Assembly: GCF_040054535.1 (NCBI RefSeq)
Contig: NC_090785.1
Coordinates: forward strand, 12,066,501-12,130,500
Source: Antennarius striatus
Lineage: Eukaryota; Chordata; Actinopteri; Lophiiformes; Antennariidae
Length of the DNA stretch: 64,000 bases
Reading direction: 5' to 3'
Both the position numbers and the translations under genes were made by a program. The notes beneath the pieces were generated by a model. That model was not told the DNA's origin. It worked only from the letters and a program-made list of their open reading frames with translations, and searched no databases. This document shows positions 12,201 to 26,142 of this stretch, in pieces (within the stretch, counting starts at the first letter, position 1; each line of letters begins with the position of its first letter).

Positions 12201-15200
12201 CCGCAACATCCCTCGACACCCCTGAATTCAAAATTTTACCCTGACCTACACATTTTTGTGCCTCTGGCTTCCTGAAAATGTTACTTTTTGTTTTGCCATT
12301 ATATTTTATCAGGTTTCAGGTATGTGTACCGAAAAAAGTTATAAAAGTGAAAATTTGACCTTGATCTTATCTAGTTCCTGTGATATGGGGGGGGGGATGT
12401 ACAAAAATTGAAATTTGACTTTGACCTGGTTTTCTCAAGGTCATCATCTAATTTTTAATCAATTTTAATTATTCAACAGTACAGTAACATGATATTGTGA
12501 TGACCTGTGTTCATGCAGGCTGTTGTGATGTTATCCTGAGCTCTAGGTTCTGCGTGTGTGAAGAAATTTGCAAGAACTTGGACTATTAGGCAGTTAAACT
12601 TTCATCCAAAAACAAAAAAAACTTTCACTCTGGAGACATACTTGAGCTCTGCTCTGACAATCTTCAGCTGTTCCATCTCTTTCCTCTTTGAACCACCGAC
12701 CACAGGGGGGCGCTCTCCAACCGACTCCTCAAGTTGGCTGCTGCTGCCAGGCTTTTCCTTCTCCTCCTTTATCACACTGCTGCTTCCACTGCTTCGGGTT
12801 AGCCTCTCTCTCTCCCTTTCCTTCTCTCTCTCCCGCTCTCGATCTTTCTCCTCTTTCTTTATCGTATCCTTTTCTTTCTTTTCCTCCTTCTCCTTCTTCT
12901 CTTCTTTCTCCTCCTCTTTTACAGGTGTCTCAGGTTCTACTCCTGGCTCAGTTTTCACTGGGGCTCCTGCAGAAGTGCACAGCAAAGTGAGGGACAGGCC
13001 CACTACCGGAACAGTTGTAATATGTATCATAGCGACACGATCAGCTGGTGTTGGTTACCAGGGCGGTTGGGTGTTGAGGAGCCGTTGTCAGGATCTGTTT
13101 TGATCACAGGTTCCCCTGAGATGGCTGGCATAGGAGAGGTCGTCTCATCCTTCACGTCAATCTCTGTGCTTGACTGGGACTGGAGGATGGTACTGCCCTT
13201 TGAGGCACGGACCTAAAGAAGCAGCAGACAAGCGTGTTTCAGGGTCATGGTTGTTTGCCGTAAACTAATCCAAAATTTAGTTTCTTATTTTGGCAAGTAG
13301 GGGACTTAACAAGCTTCTCTTTGTGTCCATCTGACCCACCTGATTCAGCTCGGATTGAGCCTCTCTCAGTCTAATCTTGTATTTCACCACCTCTCCCTTC
13401 ATCTGCTGGTTGTGTGTCTGCAGTGTGCTGATCAGGTGACGCATTTCCCTGTTAATGGGACCTGAGAGAACAAGGCATACTTAAACAGAAAAAGAGACAA
13501 CGTGTTGCTATTTAAAGTGAATTAACGCACCAGTTCAACCAAACAGTATTGGTTACCTGCTTGCTCGTTGGCAGCAAGAGTCTGCTCAAACTCGATGCGC
13601 AGCATCTCGTACTCCTTCCTAACCTGAGCCAGCGTGTCTTCCAGCTGGAACACCTCCGTACGAACTTTCCTCTGCAGAGCCACTTCGTCATTCTGCGCAC
13701 AGATAGGATGAATGTAAGTAGAGGACGAAAGGTGAAGCAGAAGTGACGTGAACGTACACACTTACCTCCATGTGCTCCAGCTGTCGAAGCCTTGCTGTCC
13801 TGGTGGTGTTGAGACGAGCGCGTGTCTCATCTAACTGGGCCTTGAGGATCAAAGACTCGTTGTAGAGCACGGAAAACTGTGACTGTAGACAACGATACTC
13901 AGACGTCTCTTTGACCATGCCTTCCGCTCGACTTAGCAGCTCCGCCTGAGAACAGAGAGGAAACATATAAAGGCCCTTTAATCAATACAGCTTTTATACA
14001 TCTGAGGACTGTGTGCTGCAAGAACTATGCTCACAAGAGATTTAGTTTAGGTACTGCTAAATTCTCCTCATTTTATTTTTTCCTAGTTTCTCTTTGTCAG
14101 AATAATCCAGATACGAGTGGTAGATGAATAAAACTTCAGCAGTTTAACAAGATTTTCTCTCTTTTGAATGAATATTAATTAACATGAAATAAGAAAAAAC
14201 TGCACATTTAATTAAGAACATTTCTCAAAACACAGCAAAATATAACATTCATGTTGTAAAATAAAGTGCTTCAATTGAAAAATGTTCTAAAAGTAGCTGT
14301 TTGTATTTCTCAGTTTTAAGGATGATTCGAGTTGTTTCTGCTTATTTGGGTTAAGCGTGAAAATGTAAAATGAGTGAACAATTATTATTTTATTGATTTT
14401 ACCCACATTTTTGGTAAATTCTGTGATAACTAGCATTCTAGAATTAAGTGTGTTTTTACTGCATGTGATTCTGTTCGTTTTCAGTATTGCAGTAATCGTG
14501 GTGAACACATTCATAGAACTCCATCATCCTACAGTCAAAAGATTGTGTGGGAAGAACCTTCATGTTGTTGTTCTCTTGGTGAACACTCTGCAGGTCCTGC
14601 TGGAGTTTCTGCAGCTCAGTGAGGCGATTGTCAGCCAGCTCTCGATTCTCCTCCATCTCACTGTTCATTTCTTCAAACTTTAAAGGAGATAATAAAATGT
14701 GAATTTTTCTTTTGTTGCAGAGCAAAGCTGTAGAACAAAAACAACAAAAAAAAGATCTGAAGGGATCCTTCATTTCACATCTCTGTCTTTATTAGCAAAT
14801 TAAACAAAGGATCTACCTTTCTCTTGTTAATGGTGATGGTCCCACAAACACTGCTGGCCTCCCCACACACTTTATAGCCTTTACTGTTCACCTGGGAGGA
14901 ATTACAGGGACTATTACAACATGCTCTGATGTGACATGACAACATTTTTGCGACATTCAAAAATGCACGAGACACAAACAAAGAACACATCCTCACCCTT
15001 TCCAGAATTTCAATCAGGTGTGCATTCAGTCTGTTTTCTCGGCGGCGGATCTTCTCCATGTCCCACTGGAGCTCCTCAATCAGGACCTGAAGCTCGTTGA
15101 CACGCTGGTCTGCTTTGTTGGCTGCACGACCCAGAGGCCGTGACTGGACAAGGCAGGGACAGAGGGACATATTAGATCGATTTATACTTTATTAATCCCG

Positions 15201-18200
15201 GAGGAAATTGCACATGCTGCTCAAGATACCACTAACTCACAGAGTAACGTCACACGGCAATAATGAGTATTTTCTTTAAATGAGCAATGTGGGGCAGCAG
15301 TGGCTCAGTGGTAGAGCGCGCGGTAGAGCGGGTCATCCAATGTTCAGAGGTCAGCAGTTCGATTCCCGCTCCCGCCCCCAAAAAAAACCAAACATCCAGA
15401 GTTGAGCTGACAGTGGGAGGTGTCATCCCCCTTACAAGTTGCTCATTTGGGGCGCACCACAAAGGAGCTGCCTGCCACTCTACCTCCTGTGCATGCGTAC
15501 AGGCCCCCCTGTGTGTGTTTGTGTGTTCAGGGCCTGTACACACTAACATATGCGTGTGGTTTGATTGGACTAACTAGAGTGTGCTCTTAATTTCCCTTCG
15601 GGGATTATTAAAATATATTACCGTACTGGCCCGATTATAAGACGAATCCTCTTTTTCAAGGCTCAAGACTTTTTGAACACCAAATTTTTATAGAGAAAAT
15701 AATTACAGTACATCTGAAACAAATAATTATAACACTATATTCGAGAGAAAAACTGTAGTGCAATAAAATAATGCAAACTGGTTTAAACTTGAGAGTAGCT
15801 GAGATCTGTCATGTCAGAACATTACTCCTCGCAAACATCCACTGCCTCGCTGTGCTCAGTGTCACTGTCCTCACTCCCATCCTCTGGCTCCTTCCACAGC
15901 ACGTCAACCTCACTGCCGGTCAGAGCATTTGATATGCAACATTTTTTTGCATCGTAACTTCTCCTCAGCTGCCGGTTAACCTGGCTGATCTTCGACCCAC
16001 TTTTCTCCAGATGGTCGCTACGTTTCTCCATTTTCTGTTATCTTTCTCTTATTTTTTTTCTTTTCTTTCTTACCACTATTTTATATTTTTCTGCTTCGTG
16101 CTACGGCTATTTTTATTTTTCTTCTTCGTGACAGGGGTTCACTTTGGCCTGGGGAATTAGTTCAGCATTCGCTTTAAAAATATCTGGCGCTATCTAGCGT
16201 TGTGCATGGGTATAATGTCTAGACCCGAATATAAGACGATCCCCACTTTTTCAGTCTTATTTCAATGCAAAAAACACTGTCTTATATTCGGGCCAATACA
16301 GTAAATTGAATCAAAATTGAATTAAATGTACTGGATTGCTCTTAGGCCCAGTGTAACAATGAGTTTGGAGTTATAGTGCAAAAATCCAGTTGACTGTCTG
16401 ATTCTGACTGTTAGTGACTTGTTTTTCTTTTGCACTCAGAGGTGGTATGCAACAATCAGTTGCATTCCCTCAACATAGTTTTTGGGAACAGGGAGATCCT
16501 GACCTTCTACCTTAACTATCATAATAACTTAGAGCAGCATTTCTTTAAACAATGACACCTCCCTAGCATTCTCTCTCTTAACGTTGAGTGATAGAGCTTG
16601 CTTCAGGCTCTTTTCTATGGAAACCATGGATCTTTATGTCAGAGGCAATTTTCAAATATTGACTGAAACACTTAAAGGAAGACAGATCTTCAGTGTGACA
16701 AACATCACAATCTTGTTTGCTTGTATTTAATGTTACCACAGATCCACCAACATTTAATGTTATTTAATGTTAGTGGATTTGAAAGGGGCCTGTATTTCTT
16801 ATGGTAGTCTTTCTTCCATTTATAGATGCATCAAAGTGTGTTTACTTGGTAAAGAATTTCAGAAGTGTTCTGAAGCTCATGAGGCGACATGCCTCAAAGA
16901 ATCACGTCTGTTTTAAAAGCAGTGCTGCCTTATTAATTGAGAGTCATATGCTCAATTTTGGTTTTGGTCCTCCCCCTTGCACGCAGAGATTTCTCCAGGT
17001 TCTCAGAATCTTTTGATCATATCGACCTGAACTCCTTAAATTTTTTTGCAATTGTACATTGAAATAAAAACTTTGTCCAAGTTGATTTCCACAATGTGTT
17101 GAAACTTTTGAACCATTTGAAGAGACCCCTTCACACCTTGTAATATCACTTGCTACCAGTGACTCACTTTAGTTGTGGATTGATTCAGTAAAGTGTCACA
17201 ACTTTACTGACATTGTCCCAACTTATTTTTTTGGTCCCATCTAATTTTTTTAGATGTGTTACTGGCATGAAATTCAGAATATGCATACATTTACAAAATC
17301 AATTAAGTTTGTGAGGTGCAACTCACCAATGTAAGGAGAAATATGAGGAATAAGGATGACTGAATTTGTACCTCACTTGTCATGTGACTGTGCTTCTGCT
17401 TCAGGTCTTCTGTCAACTGCTGCAGTCGCTCATTTTCTGTGGTTAGAAGGGCGTTCAGTTTGGAAGCTGCCAGCCATAAAGTGCCCTCTGGAAAGAAAAG
17501 CAACAATATTAAACTTTAACGCTGTCATAACACAAACTAAATTCATTCATCATAAATGTGTTATATAGAAAGCTGTGCAATCATGATGTCTGCTTTCCCC
17601 ACCCGTTCCTGAGTCTAGCTCTGCCTTCAGTTGGTCCACAGTGCTCTTCAGACATTCATAGATCTCCATCACATGGGTTGCCTGCTTCTGGCTGGACTCC
17701 ACCCTCTCTTGAAGCTCTGCCTCCATCTCCTCACTGCTGCTGCTTGCCAGTGTGGCCAGGAAAGAGTTGGCTGCTTCTCCCTGTTGGCCTGAGTGACATC
17801 ATCAGAAGAAGTTTTGGGGCTGTTAACTTGTTTGATAATCAAATATCTGCTTGGTATTGCTGTTAAGATTGAGATCGACGTTAAGCTCAGTTTTTACCTC
17901 TGTCCTTTGCCCTCTCCTGGTTGGAGTCTCCATCAGGCTCAGGAGTTTCTGGCTTGAGGCTCCGTCCCTCAGCTGCTTGTGACTTCTCAGGTTCACTGTT
18001 TGCTCTATCATAACGCCTGATGGTTAGCTGAACGTTTTCATCAAACTGAAAGAGAGTGGCATGACATTAGGATGATTTAATCTGGATAGGACAGAAGACT
18101 GTTGATGTTAACAAGTAGATGTATTTTTTGCCTCCTTGTCTGCACTCTTACCTGGTTCCAGTATCTATTAAGGATCAGAAGACTAGCATCATCAGTGGCC

Positions 18201-18706
18201 TGACGGGTCTCTAGTCTCTCAATTCGCTCACGCAATTCATCCTCAATCACCTGAAAACCAAAAAGCAAGCAATCAACTTTTTTTGTCCCAAACAGGTAGA
18301 GCTTCAAGGTTCTGAGTTGTAAACAAGTATTTGAGAGTTGGCTCACTTGTCTTAGATCAAGAGCTTCCCCCAATTTCCTATTCTTAGCTTGGAGAGCCTT
18401 GATGTCTTGTTCTTCCTGAAAAGGAAATTATTCAACCATAAACAAAGAAAATACACCTAAACAAACACGTTACGTGTCTTGACTACAGTAAACAAACACA
18501 GTAACAGTATGGTGAAAACAGAAAAGGGGGCTCACTGAGTTGGACACTCCTCCCAGCTTAATGACAGTCTCCACCGCGGTGCTCCCCCCGGCAGCGGTGC
18601 TGACCCCCGGTCCTCCGTCCTCTCCCTCCCTCTCCCTCCGTTTCTCAGGGGGCGCACCGGAGGACGAGGGACCGCTGGGGTCTGCAGGACGCTTCTGTCC
18701 CGACAT
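9293..18706 (-). CDS. rnf20: E3 ubiquitin-protein ligase Bre1A (RNF20)
   Basis: Twenty-one coding exons with consistent phases: 18706-18536, 18415-18347, 18250-18152, 18045-17898, 17788-17603, 17487-17372, 15143-14997, 14891-14817, 14677-14558, 13945-13766, 13692-13557, 13461-13340, 13212-13059, 12966-12642, 12007-11890, 11342-11193, 11108-10896, 10545-10420, 10235-10095, 9995-9891 and 9469-9293. They give about 1025 residues. The product is a long coiled coil ending in a C3HC4 [18 protein letters not shown], then [19 protein letters not shown] at the extreme C-terminus, as in all Bre1 proteins. The family works as an RNF20/RNF40 heterodimer that monoubiquitinates histone H2B on chromatin, upstream of H3K4 and H3K79 methylation. 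[12 protein letters not shown] near the N-terminus and the neighbouring aldob favour RNF20 over RNF40. Exon 14 carries a Lys/Glu/Arg-rich linker. Confidence 0.93.
15291..15618 (+). mobile_element. tRNA-headed SINE in an rnf20 intron
   Basis: The head carries a pol III A box (TGGCTCAGTGGTAGAGCG, 15301-15318) and a B box (AGTTCGATTCC, 15356-15366), as in tRNA genes. A non-tRNA body follows, with a TG-rich stretch near 15510, and the tail TTCCCTTCGGGGATTATTAA is typical of many teleost SINE/LINE pairs. It lies opposite to the transcription of rnf20. A similar tail fragment in reverse (TTTATTAATCCCGGAGGAAAT) lies at about 15187-15210. No amplification or activity can be judged from one copy. Confidence 0.75.
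15621..16301 (-). mobile_element. Non-autonomous pogo/Tigger-like DNA transposon
   Basis: The two ends match as inverted repeats (CCGTACTGGCCCGATTATAA on the left; the right end reads CTGTATTGGCCCGAATATAA on the other strand). Each is flanked by TA, as expected of Tc1/mariner-pogo targets. It carries a 69-codon open frame on the minus strand (15822-16031) whose start (LRRSYDAK) and end ([15 protein letters not shown], then an acidic tail) resemble the N- and C-terminal segments of pogo-type transposases. The middle, including the catalytic DDE part, is gone. A second copy of the terminal motif sits inside at about 16221-16260. It is intronic in rnf20 and abuts the SINE. Confidence 0.65.
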
Positions 18707-19105
18707 CCCTAATATCCTGACACGGGAAAAAGAAAAGATAATACAGTAATAATAAAAGAACAACACCTGAGGACTAAATGATGCTAGCGCTCTTTGGATT
18801 CAGTTGGTTTTCCAGAACGAGTATGTTGTTCATAAAGTTGCCGAGATGCCGTTCAAAGTGTATTAATGTTGTCTCTGAAACTTTACTTATGTGAGGTTAA
18901 GTGATCTACAGCTGAATGGACATAAAATGAATTAAAAACGGAGCGAACTGATTGAATCAGTAAGTGCACTGTTACGCTAACATTAGCATGCTGCTAACGT
19001 CAGGTCTAAGCGCTGCAGACGCTCAAAAGCTAATTCGTATCAGACCCGACCATGTACTTAATCTAAGATATTGTTAACGTCAGTAGCACCTCACGGAAAT
19101 CTTAC

Positions 19106-19200
19106 CGATTTTTAAGCAAATACTTTTATAGCGAACTAAAAAAAAATCTCCTGTGGCTGCTTTAGATGCGGCTCCCTGCCTCTCGGAAACGGAAGCGCCT
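19106..19200 (-). promoter_or_regulatory. Probable rnf20 non-coding first exon and promoter
   Basis: A strong donor (AATCG followed by GTAAGATT on the minus strand) ends at 19106. The coding exon 1 begins with an acceptor at 18719-18720, twelve bases before the ATG, so a 5' UTR exon must lie upstream. The first base of this exon cannot be fixed; the 19200 limit is approximate. Confidence 0.4.
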
Positions 19201-21739
19201 CTGAGTGGGTAGTTCTGTACGAGGAAACAGCGCCACCTTCTGTTCTGGAGGAGAACCTGCTGGGCTGAAAGTTCATTACAGGCTGTGAGGCCTTGGCAGA
19301 AATCCTATGAGTCTTTTAATTAAAATAAACTCTAATCTAAATTCCATTGGAAGCCCTCCGGCTTCTGTTACATCAAAACACAAAAAAGTCATGGCTGAAT
19401 CTCTTCATCCAGATTTCCTCTAAAACTTATGAGTTCTACACTGAAAGTATACAGTACCACACTTTTCTGTGGAGTTCCATGAAAATCAGTTGAGCAACTC
19501 ATGCTCAATAAATGGAAATTATGGAAAAGCCTAATGTATTAAAGTGAGTAAAACAAAAATGTGGATCCATTTTTACATTCAACAATTCCACAATGTTTCA
19601 CTAAAATAAAATGAAAATTGAAAAAAAGTTTTTTGTAGCTAAACAAATAAAATAGTGGAATATTGCACTGTTCGTTGGATTTGATTTAATAAGGGCTCAA
19701 ATTTTACATATGACAGGACCCTACCTTATATTATTTCATTTATTAGTTTTACAAAATCACAAAACAAAGGACAAATAATAAACTGAGGAAGATGAACCAT
19801 GAAATACCCAAGGGGCCCTCGGGTATTTCCGTCTTATTGTAGGTATAGTCTTATTGTAGGTATACTGTAATATAATGTAATATAATGTAATAATTGTAAG
19901 ACATTGTGTTGACAATTAAAGACAATGTACTGTATGTCTCCTACATTGGAAGTACTGGCATTAACAGATGTGGTGAATGCAATATGGTGCCACAATAGTG
20001 GTAATTTGTGTTACTGCTGTGCTGGATTGGAACTACCAGACCTCCATAAATATATTACAGCTGCACTGTTTATGGATTATTGTAGTAATCATCTGATAAC
20101 AAAAACAACAAAATAAATTTTTGCAAAGCTCTTTGATTTATGCATTCATATGATGTATATACAGTTAGCCCCCATGAAAACAGAAATCAATGGACACATG
20201 TTTAACGCCACTAATCACTATTAAAGAGCACATTGCACTGCGAGCAGAGTCCAGATTGCATAAAACCTGGCTTGCTTATTTGCCAGTCTCATATCTACTC
20301 CCATCCAACATAGTTCAAATGTCACTGTCTGCTGAGGTCACTCCTGAGAGTTTCACAAACACCATTCAAGCTTTTTGTATGGACACTTTCAGACATCACT
20401 ATGTTTATACATGACCTGTTTGACAAGCAAAGTGACGCATGAGGTAGATAGAGGGTGAAAGCATGAAAAAGCAGGTACAGTATTGCCTAAATGATGGTAC
20501 ACATGTCAGAAATACATGGACTAAGGTGATCCTGTGATACACAAAGCAAAAACTGAATTCCTAATACTTACTTTACATTTGAAAGGAAAATAATTATAAT
20601 GATAGAAGTAATCATTAAGTTAGTTAATAATGGTGCAAAATCTTCACAGGGCCAGTTAGAGGCTTAATAGAACTAGACCTGTTTCCTGATAATAGTTTTT
20701 TGTTTTTTGATCACACACAGTGTAACTTCTAACAAACAATACTGAAAATACATTTTTGTCAATACAATGGCATGTTTTGACTGCTGGGACTCCTTGTCAC
20801 CCACTGTGACTGGTTGGTTAATCAACAGCGACTTGTCCAGAGCTTGAAGTGCTATGGGATCTTTGCTTTGCTGCTCTCCAACACTTTCCTCAGTTTTTTT
20901 GTTTTATATCCCTGGGTTTATGTGCTACAATCACCATATTTAAATCCCAACAGGCATTTTTCACCTATGTTAAGTAGTATAAGTATCTGAACCCTCTACC
21001 AGTCAGTCAGAACTGAAGAAGCCTCTGGTGAAACGTCTTCAACTAACTTTAAGCAAGTCCAGTTGATTTGTTGTCGCTGTTCTTGATTTTCTTTGGGATT
21101 CATGTCAGGCGACTCTCACATCCATTAAGCCTACGTATACTTTAAGGGAGTCTTGCTGTTGCTGTCTCCAAGGAATCACTAGAATCTTTGACAGGTGCTG
21201 TTATGATTCTCAATGGGTTGACCGTTGTTTTCATCGTTCATCCTCCTCCTAACAAACAGTACTTCAGCTTTTAGTCATCACTCCTTAGAAAAGCATTCCA
21301 CAGCGTCTGGCTTATTAATACAGTTCTGAGTGGATGACCTTTGTCACGTCTGTGAGTTTGGTCTTTAAGGCCAGAAACCCTTTACGCATCTGCAATAATG
21401 GATCAAGAGCAGTACAGAATTTTAACACCTGATCTGCAACTGTGTGAATGTGTCTATGAAATCATGCGACAATCCATGCAGGTTTATTATATCACGTTGT
21501 ACACTACAGTTTCATCTGGACGAGGGAACAAAGGAACCTGACTGGCAGCATTGCAGCAGCTATCGTGAAGCAACAAAAGGAGGAGGCGTCGTTTGAGGAC
21601 TAATTCATGCTTGTTTATAGACATCTCCAACATTTCAGACAACACATGATGTTCCCCTTCTCGTCCTCAGCCGATCTGCCAAATTACGCACAGGACTTTT
21701 CTCTAGCACACAAAGACATAGTGATGCCGTAAACCAAGT

Positions 21740-21742
<3 letters not shown>
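19201..21742. other. Intergenic region between rnf20 and aldob
   Basis: No gene is supported. The stretch holds short AT-rich repeats (TATAATG units near 19862-19900). At about 21010-21050 there is a sequence (GAAGCCTCTGGTGAAACGTC) that I recall as part of a dispersed teleost repeat. The two flanking genes are transcribed away from each other, so their control regions probably lie at the two ends of this segment. Confidence 0.4.

Positions 21743-21811
<69 letters not shown>
21743..21811. repeat. (CA)n microsatellite upstream of aldob
   Basis: About 34 uninterrupted CA units lie 100-200 bases upstream of the inferred aldob first exon. Such repeats are highly mutable; any effect on the promoter is speculative. 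Confidence 0.95.
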
Positions 21812-21812
<1 letters not shown>

Positions 21813-21899
21813 GCTAGTCCACGGTGGGATAGGCCAATCGCTTTAATCCGTGTGTGACCCACGCCCCGCCACATCACGGGCACCTCCTCCCCGGCCCCG

Positions 21900-22020
21900 A
21901 GCAGGAAATAAATAGAGCTTTACGCACAGGTTTCAGCCTCCTCGTTCGGTCCAACCCGTTTGGAGAGAACAGAAGCCGTTTGTCCTTTTTGTTGCCGTCG
22001 CTGTTACACAAGTTTCTCAA
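21900..22020 (+). promoter_or_regulatory. aldob core promoter and non-coding first exon
   Basis: An AT-rich TATA-like element (AAATAAAT at about 21906) is followed by a short transcribed leader ending in a consensus donor (CTCAAG then GTACGTAAG, exon end 22020). The next acceptor is the one two bases before the aldob ATG. A non-coding exon 1 is usual for vertebrate aldolase genes. The transcription start is inferred, not seen. Confidence 0.55.
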
Positions 22021-22632
22021 GTACGTAAGTCCTATTTCCAACCTGAAAGCGTTTGCATGTTCTCACTGCTGCTGAAGGTTAACGAAGCTTTTATTTTTGT
22101 GCGACATTTGCGCGATTGGGATCCCTGCAGTTTGAAGCGTGCAGGATTAGACGCATGGAATGGAGTTGAGATGAGAGCTTTCAGCGGGTAAAACTTTGGC
22201 CGCAACTAAATAAACTGCAAATAACTTGGTATAAACGCACCTTCCAGCTGATCAGCTGGGATGTCTTTTTGCAAGATATTTTTGTGCTAAACATACTTTG
22301 AAATGTAGTTTGTTAAAAGTGTCGAACGGTATTTTGTCCTTTATGCATTTATGTTATGAATAAAAGTTTTGGTCATCATATGATGTTATTTACCTCAGTA
22401 CATACTTTGGAAAACCACAGCTGTACTTGACTATAAATATATATTGCGCTCTATAGTTAAATGCAGGAATTATCTGTGTGAGGGCCAAAGTTCAACCATA
22501 TAAGACAAATATTTACAGAGCTTGCCCAAGAGTCCTGTTCACTGTATTTGGAGAATAATATCTTCCTCATACTTGCATCAGTCTTGCAGGGTTTCTCAGT
22601 ACCTGTGAAGTAACTTCTCTTTTACCTTCAGG

Positions 22633-24538
<1,906 letters not shown>

Positions 24539-24684
24539 GTACCGAGACTGTGAACATTCAAGATAAAAGCACGCACATGGACCAAATGTGAATACAACAG
24601 TCCTCTGTTGGATTTCCCTCATAAGACCAACACCAGAGGGAGGTTTGAACTACTGTTTGTCTACTCAGTGAAATAATAACCTGA

Positions 24685-24690
24685 AATAAA
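24685..24690 (+). promoter_or_regulatory. Polyadenylation signal of aldob
   Basis: AATAAA lies about 150 bases after the aldob stop codon, which suits a short 3' UTR. Confidence 0.7.
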
Positions 24691-24699
24691 TGACCAAAA

Positions 24700-26142
24700 G
24701 TTTGGTTTTTGCAATTTTTTTTCAATTTGGGACCCATTGTTGTGACTTCAGCATCATGATAGTACAAACATGATTGTTATAAATTTTAAAGTTCATCCAT
24801 AATTATGGTTAAATATGATACTGAAGTTTGGTTAGACAAAGTCCATTGATTTACCTGTAAGTTTAAACTAAAGTAGAACAAATTAAACATGGAATAGAAG
24901 AGAAGGGGCACTGTAAAGAAAAGCTTGGCCGAGTATGAGGCAAAGCAGGCCGAGTTTTGAGTCTGGCAACGCAAGAAAAATTCTTCATCTGTAATTTAGC
25001 AAATGTCCATCTTGGTCGATAGCTTAACTTTTTGTGTTTTCCTCTAATTACAGACAGGATAAAGTGTATGTGATATTTTGCCAGCCACCCATCTGCAGGA
25101 ACAAACAAAAGATGAAAGTCTTTAACTCAGTGAGGTTTTGATGTGTGGTCTGTATGTTTTGAGGAACATCATCATTTTGAGCATCACTGAAGTCATTTTA
25201 TTGTTGACAATTAACATTACATTTATTGCACCATATAAAGCCAAAAAGTAAAATAAAATCAAGCACAACCTGGACCTCCATTTTTCAAGGATGTCTCACT
25301 GTGTTTCACACATTCACAAGATAGCAACAAGCTCACAAGCAGGTTCTTCATATCACAGCCATGTGGTTGAATATACAGAAAAATATTTGATGTCACATCA
25401 ACACCCCAGTTCACTGAGGATCTTAAGATCCCAATGTATTCAAATATCATATATTCTTCTTCAACCAGAAATATACTAAAGTACCTTCAGCTACATATAT
25501 ACAGACATTCACATCATCGAAAGCTACGATTAGTCTCAAATGCACATACTGTAATAATACTGCAGATAATGTAGATAATGATCACACATATTGATTGCAT
25601 ATGGGTCAAAGGCTTACAGTAACTGGCAAAATTATAAAATTAAAATACATATTGATCAATTTGTAAAAAATACCCCTAACAAACCATGGAACAGTAGGAA
25701 AACAGACTTGAGATAAACTTTAATATAAATATCAAAGAATGGGCCTCTATCTTACTTTATCAATAAAATACTTCACATTATTCCCTTTAATATTAGGGTT
25801 AACTGATCACATCACTGTGGAGTTAAATCAACTTTATTTTTATCAGTATTGATTTAGGCTGTACTCTGGACAAATAGATTGAAAGTATTGTACCAAAATG
25901 TTTTCTAACCCCAACAATAAGTGCTTTGAAGTCATGCTAGAGAGACTAGTGATTTTAATTTTCCCTTATAAGTGCATGTTGTAATTTCTGCCACCCAGCC
26001 CAGGCTCCGTCCTCCAGGTGGGGACTGGCACACTGACATGTAATAAAATATATCGGTACAGAATCATGACAAACTTCATTCACAGGGTAAGTGTGCTGCA
26101 AGAAAAGTTGTTTTAGTTGCTCTTCAACGATAACAAAAGGCC
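24700..26142. other. Intergenic region between aldob and the MS4A gene
   Basis: AT-rich sequence between two converging genes. The right part is likely 3' UTR of the MS4A gene. No protein, RNA gene or clear mobile element is recognised. Confidence 0.45.

Noticed and set aside
12558-13103. Serine/phenylalanine-rich 181-codon plus-strand frame
   Set aside because: It is the antisense shadow of the Lys/Glu/Arg-rich linker exon of rnf20; low complexity keeps both strands open.
9293-18706. Reading the Bre1 gene as rnf40 beside aldoa (human 16p11.2)
   Set aside because: The aldolase has B-type residues ([25 protein letters not shown]), and the Bre1 N-terminus has [10 protein letters not shown] like RNF20, so the 9q31-type rnf20-aldob pair fits better.
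21743-21811. CRISPR-like array of short repeats
   Set aside because: It is a plain CA microsatellite in a vertebrate genome; no spacer-repeat structure is present anywhere in the window.
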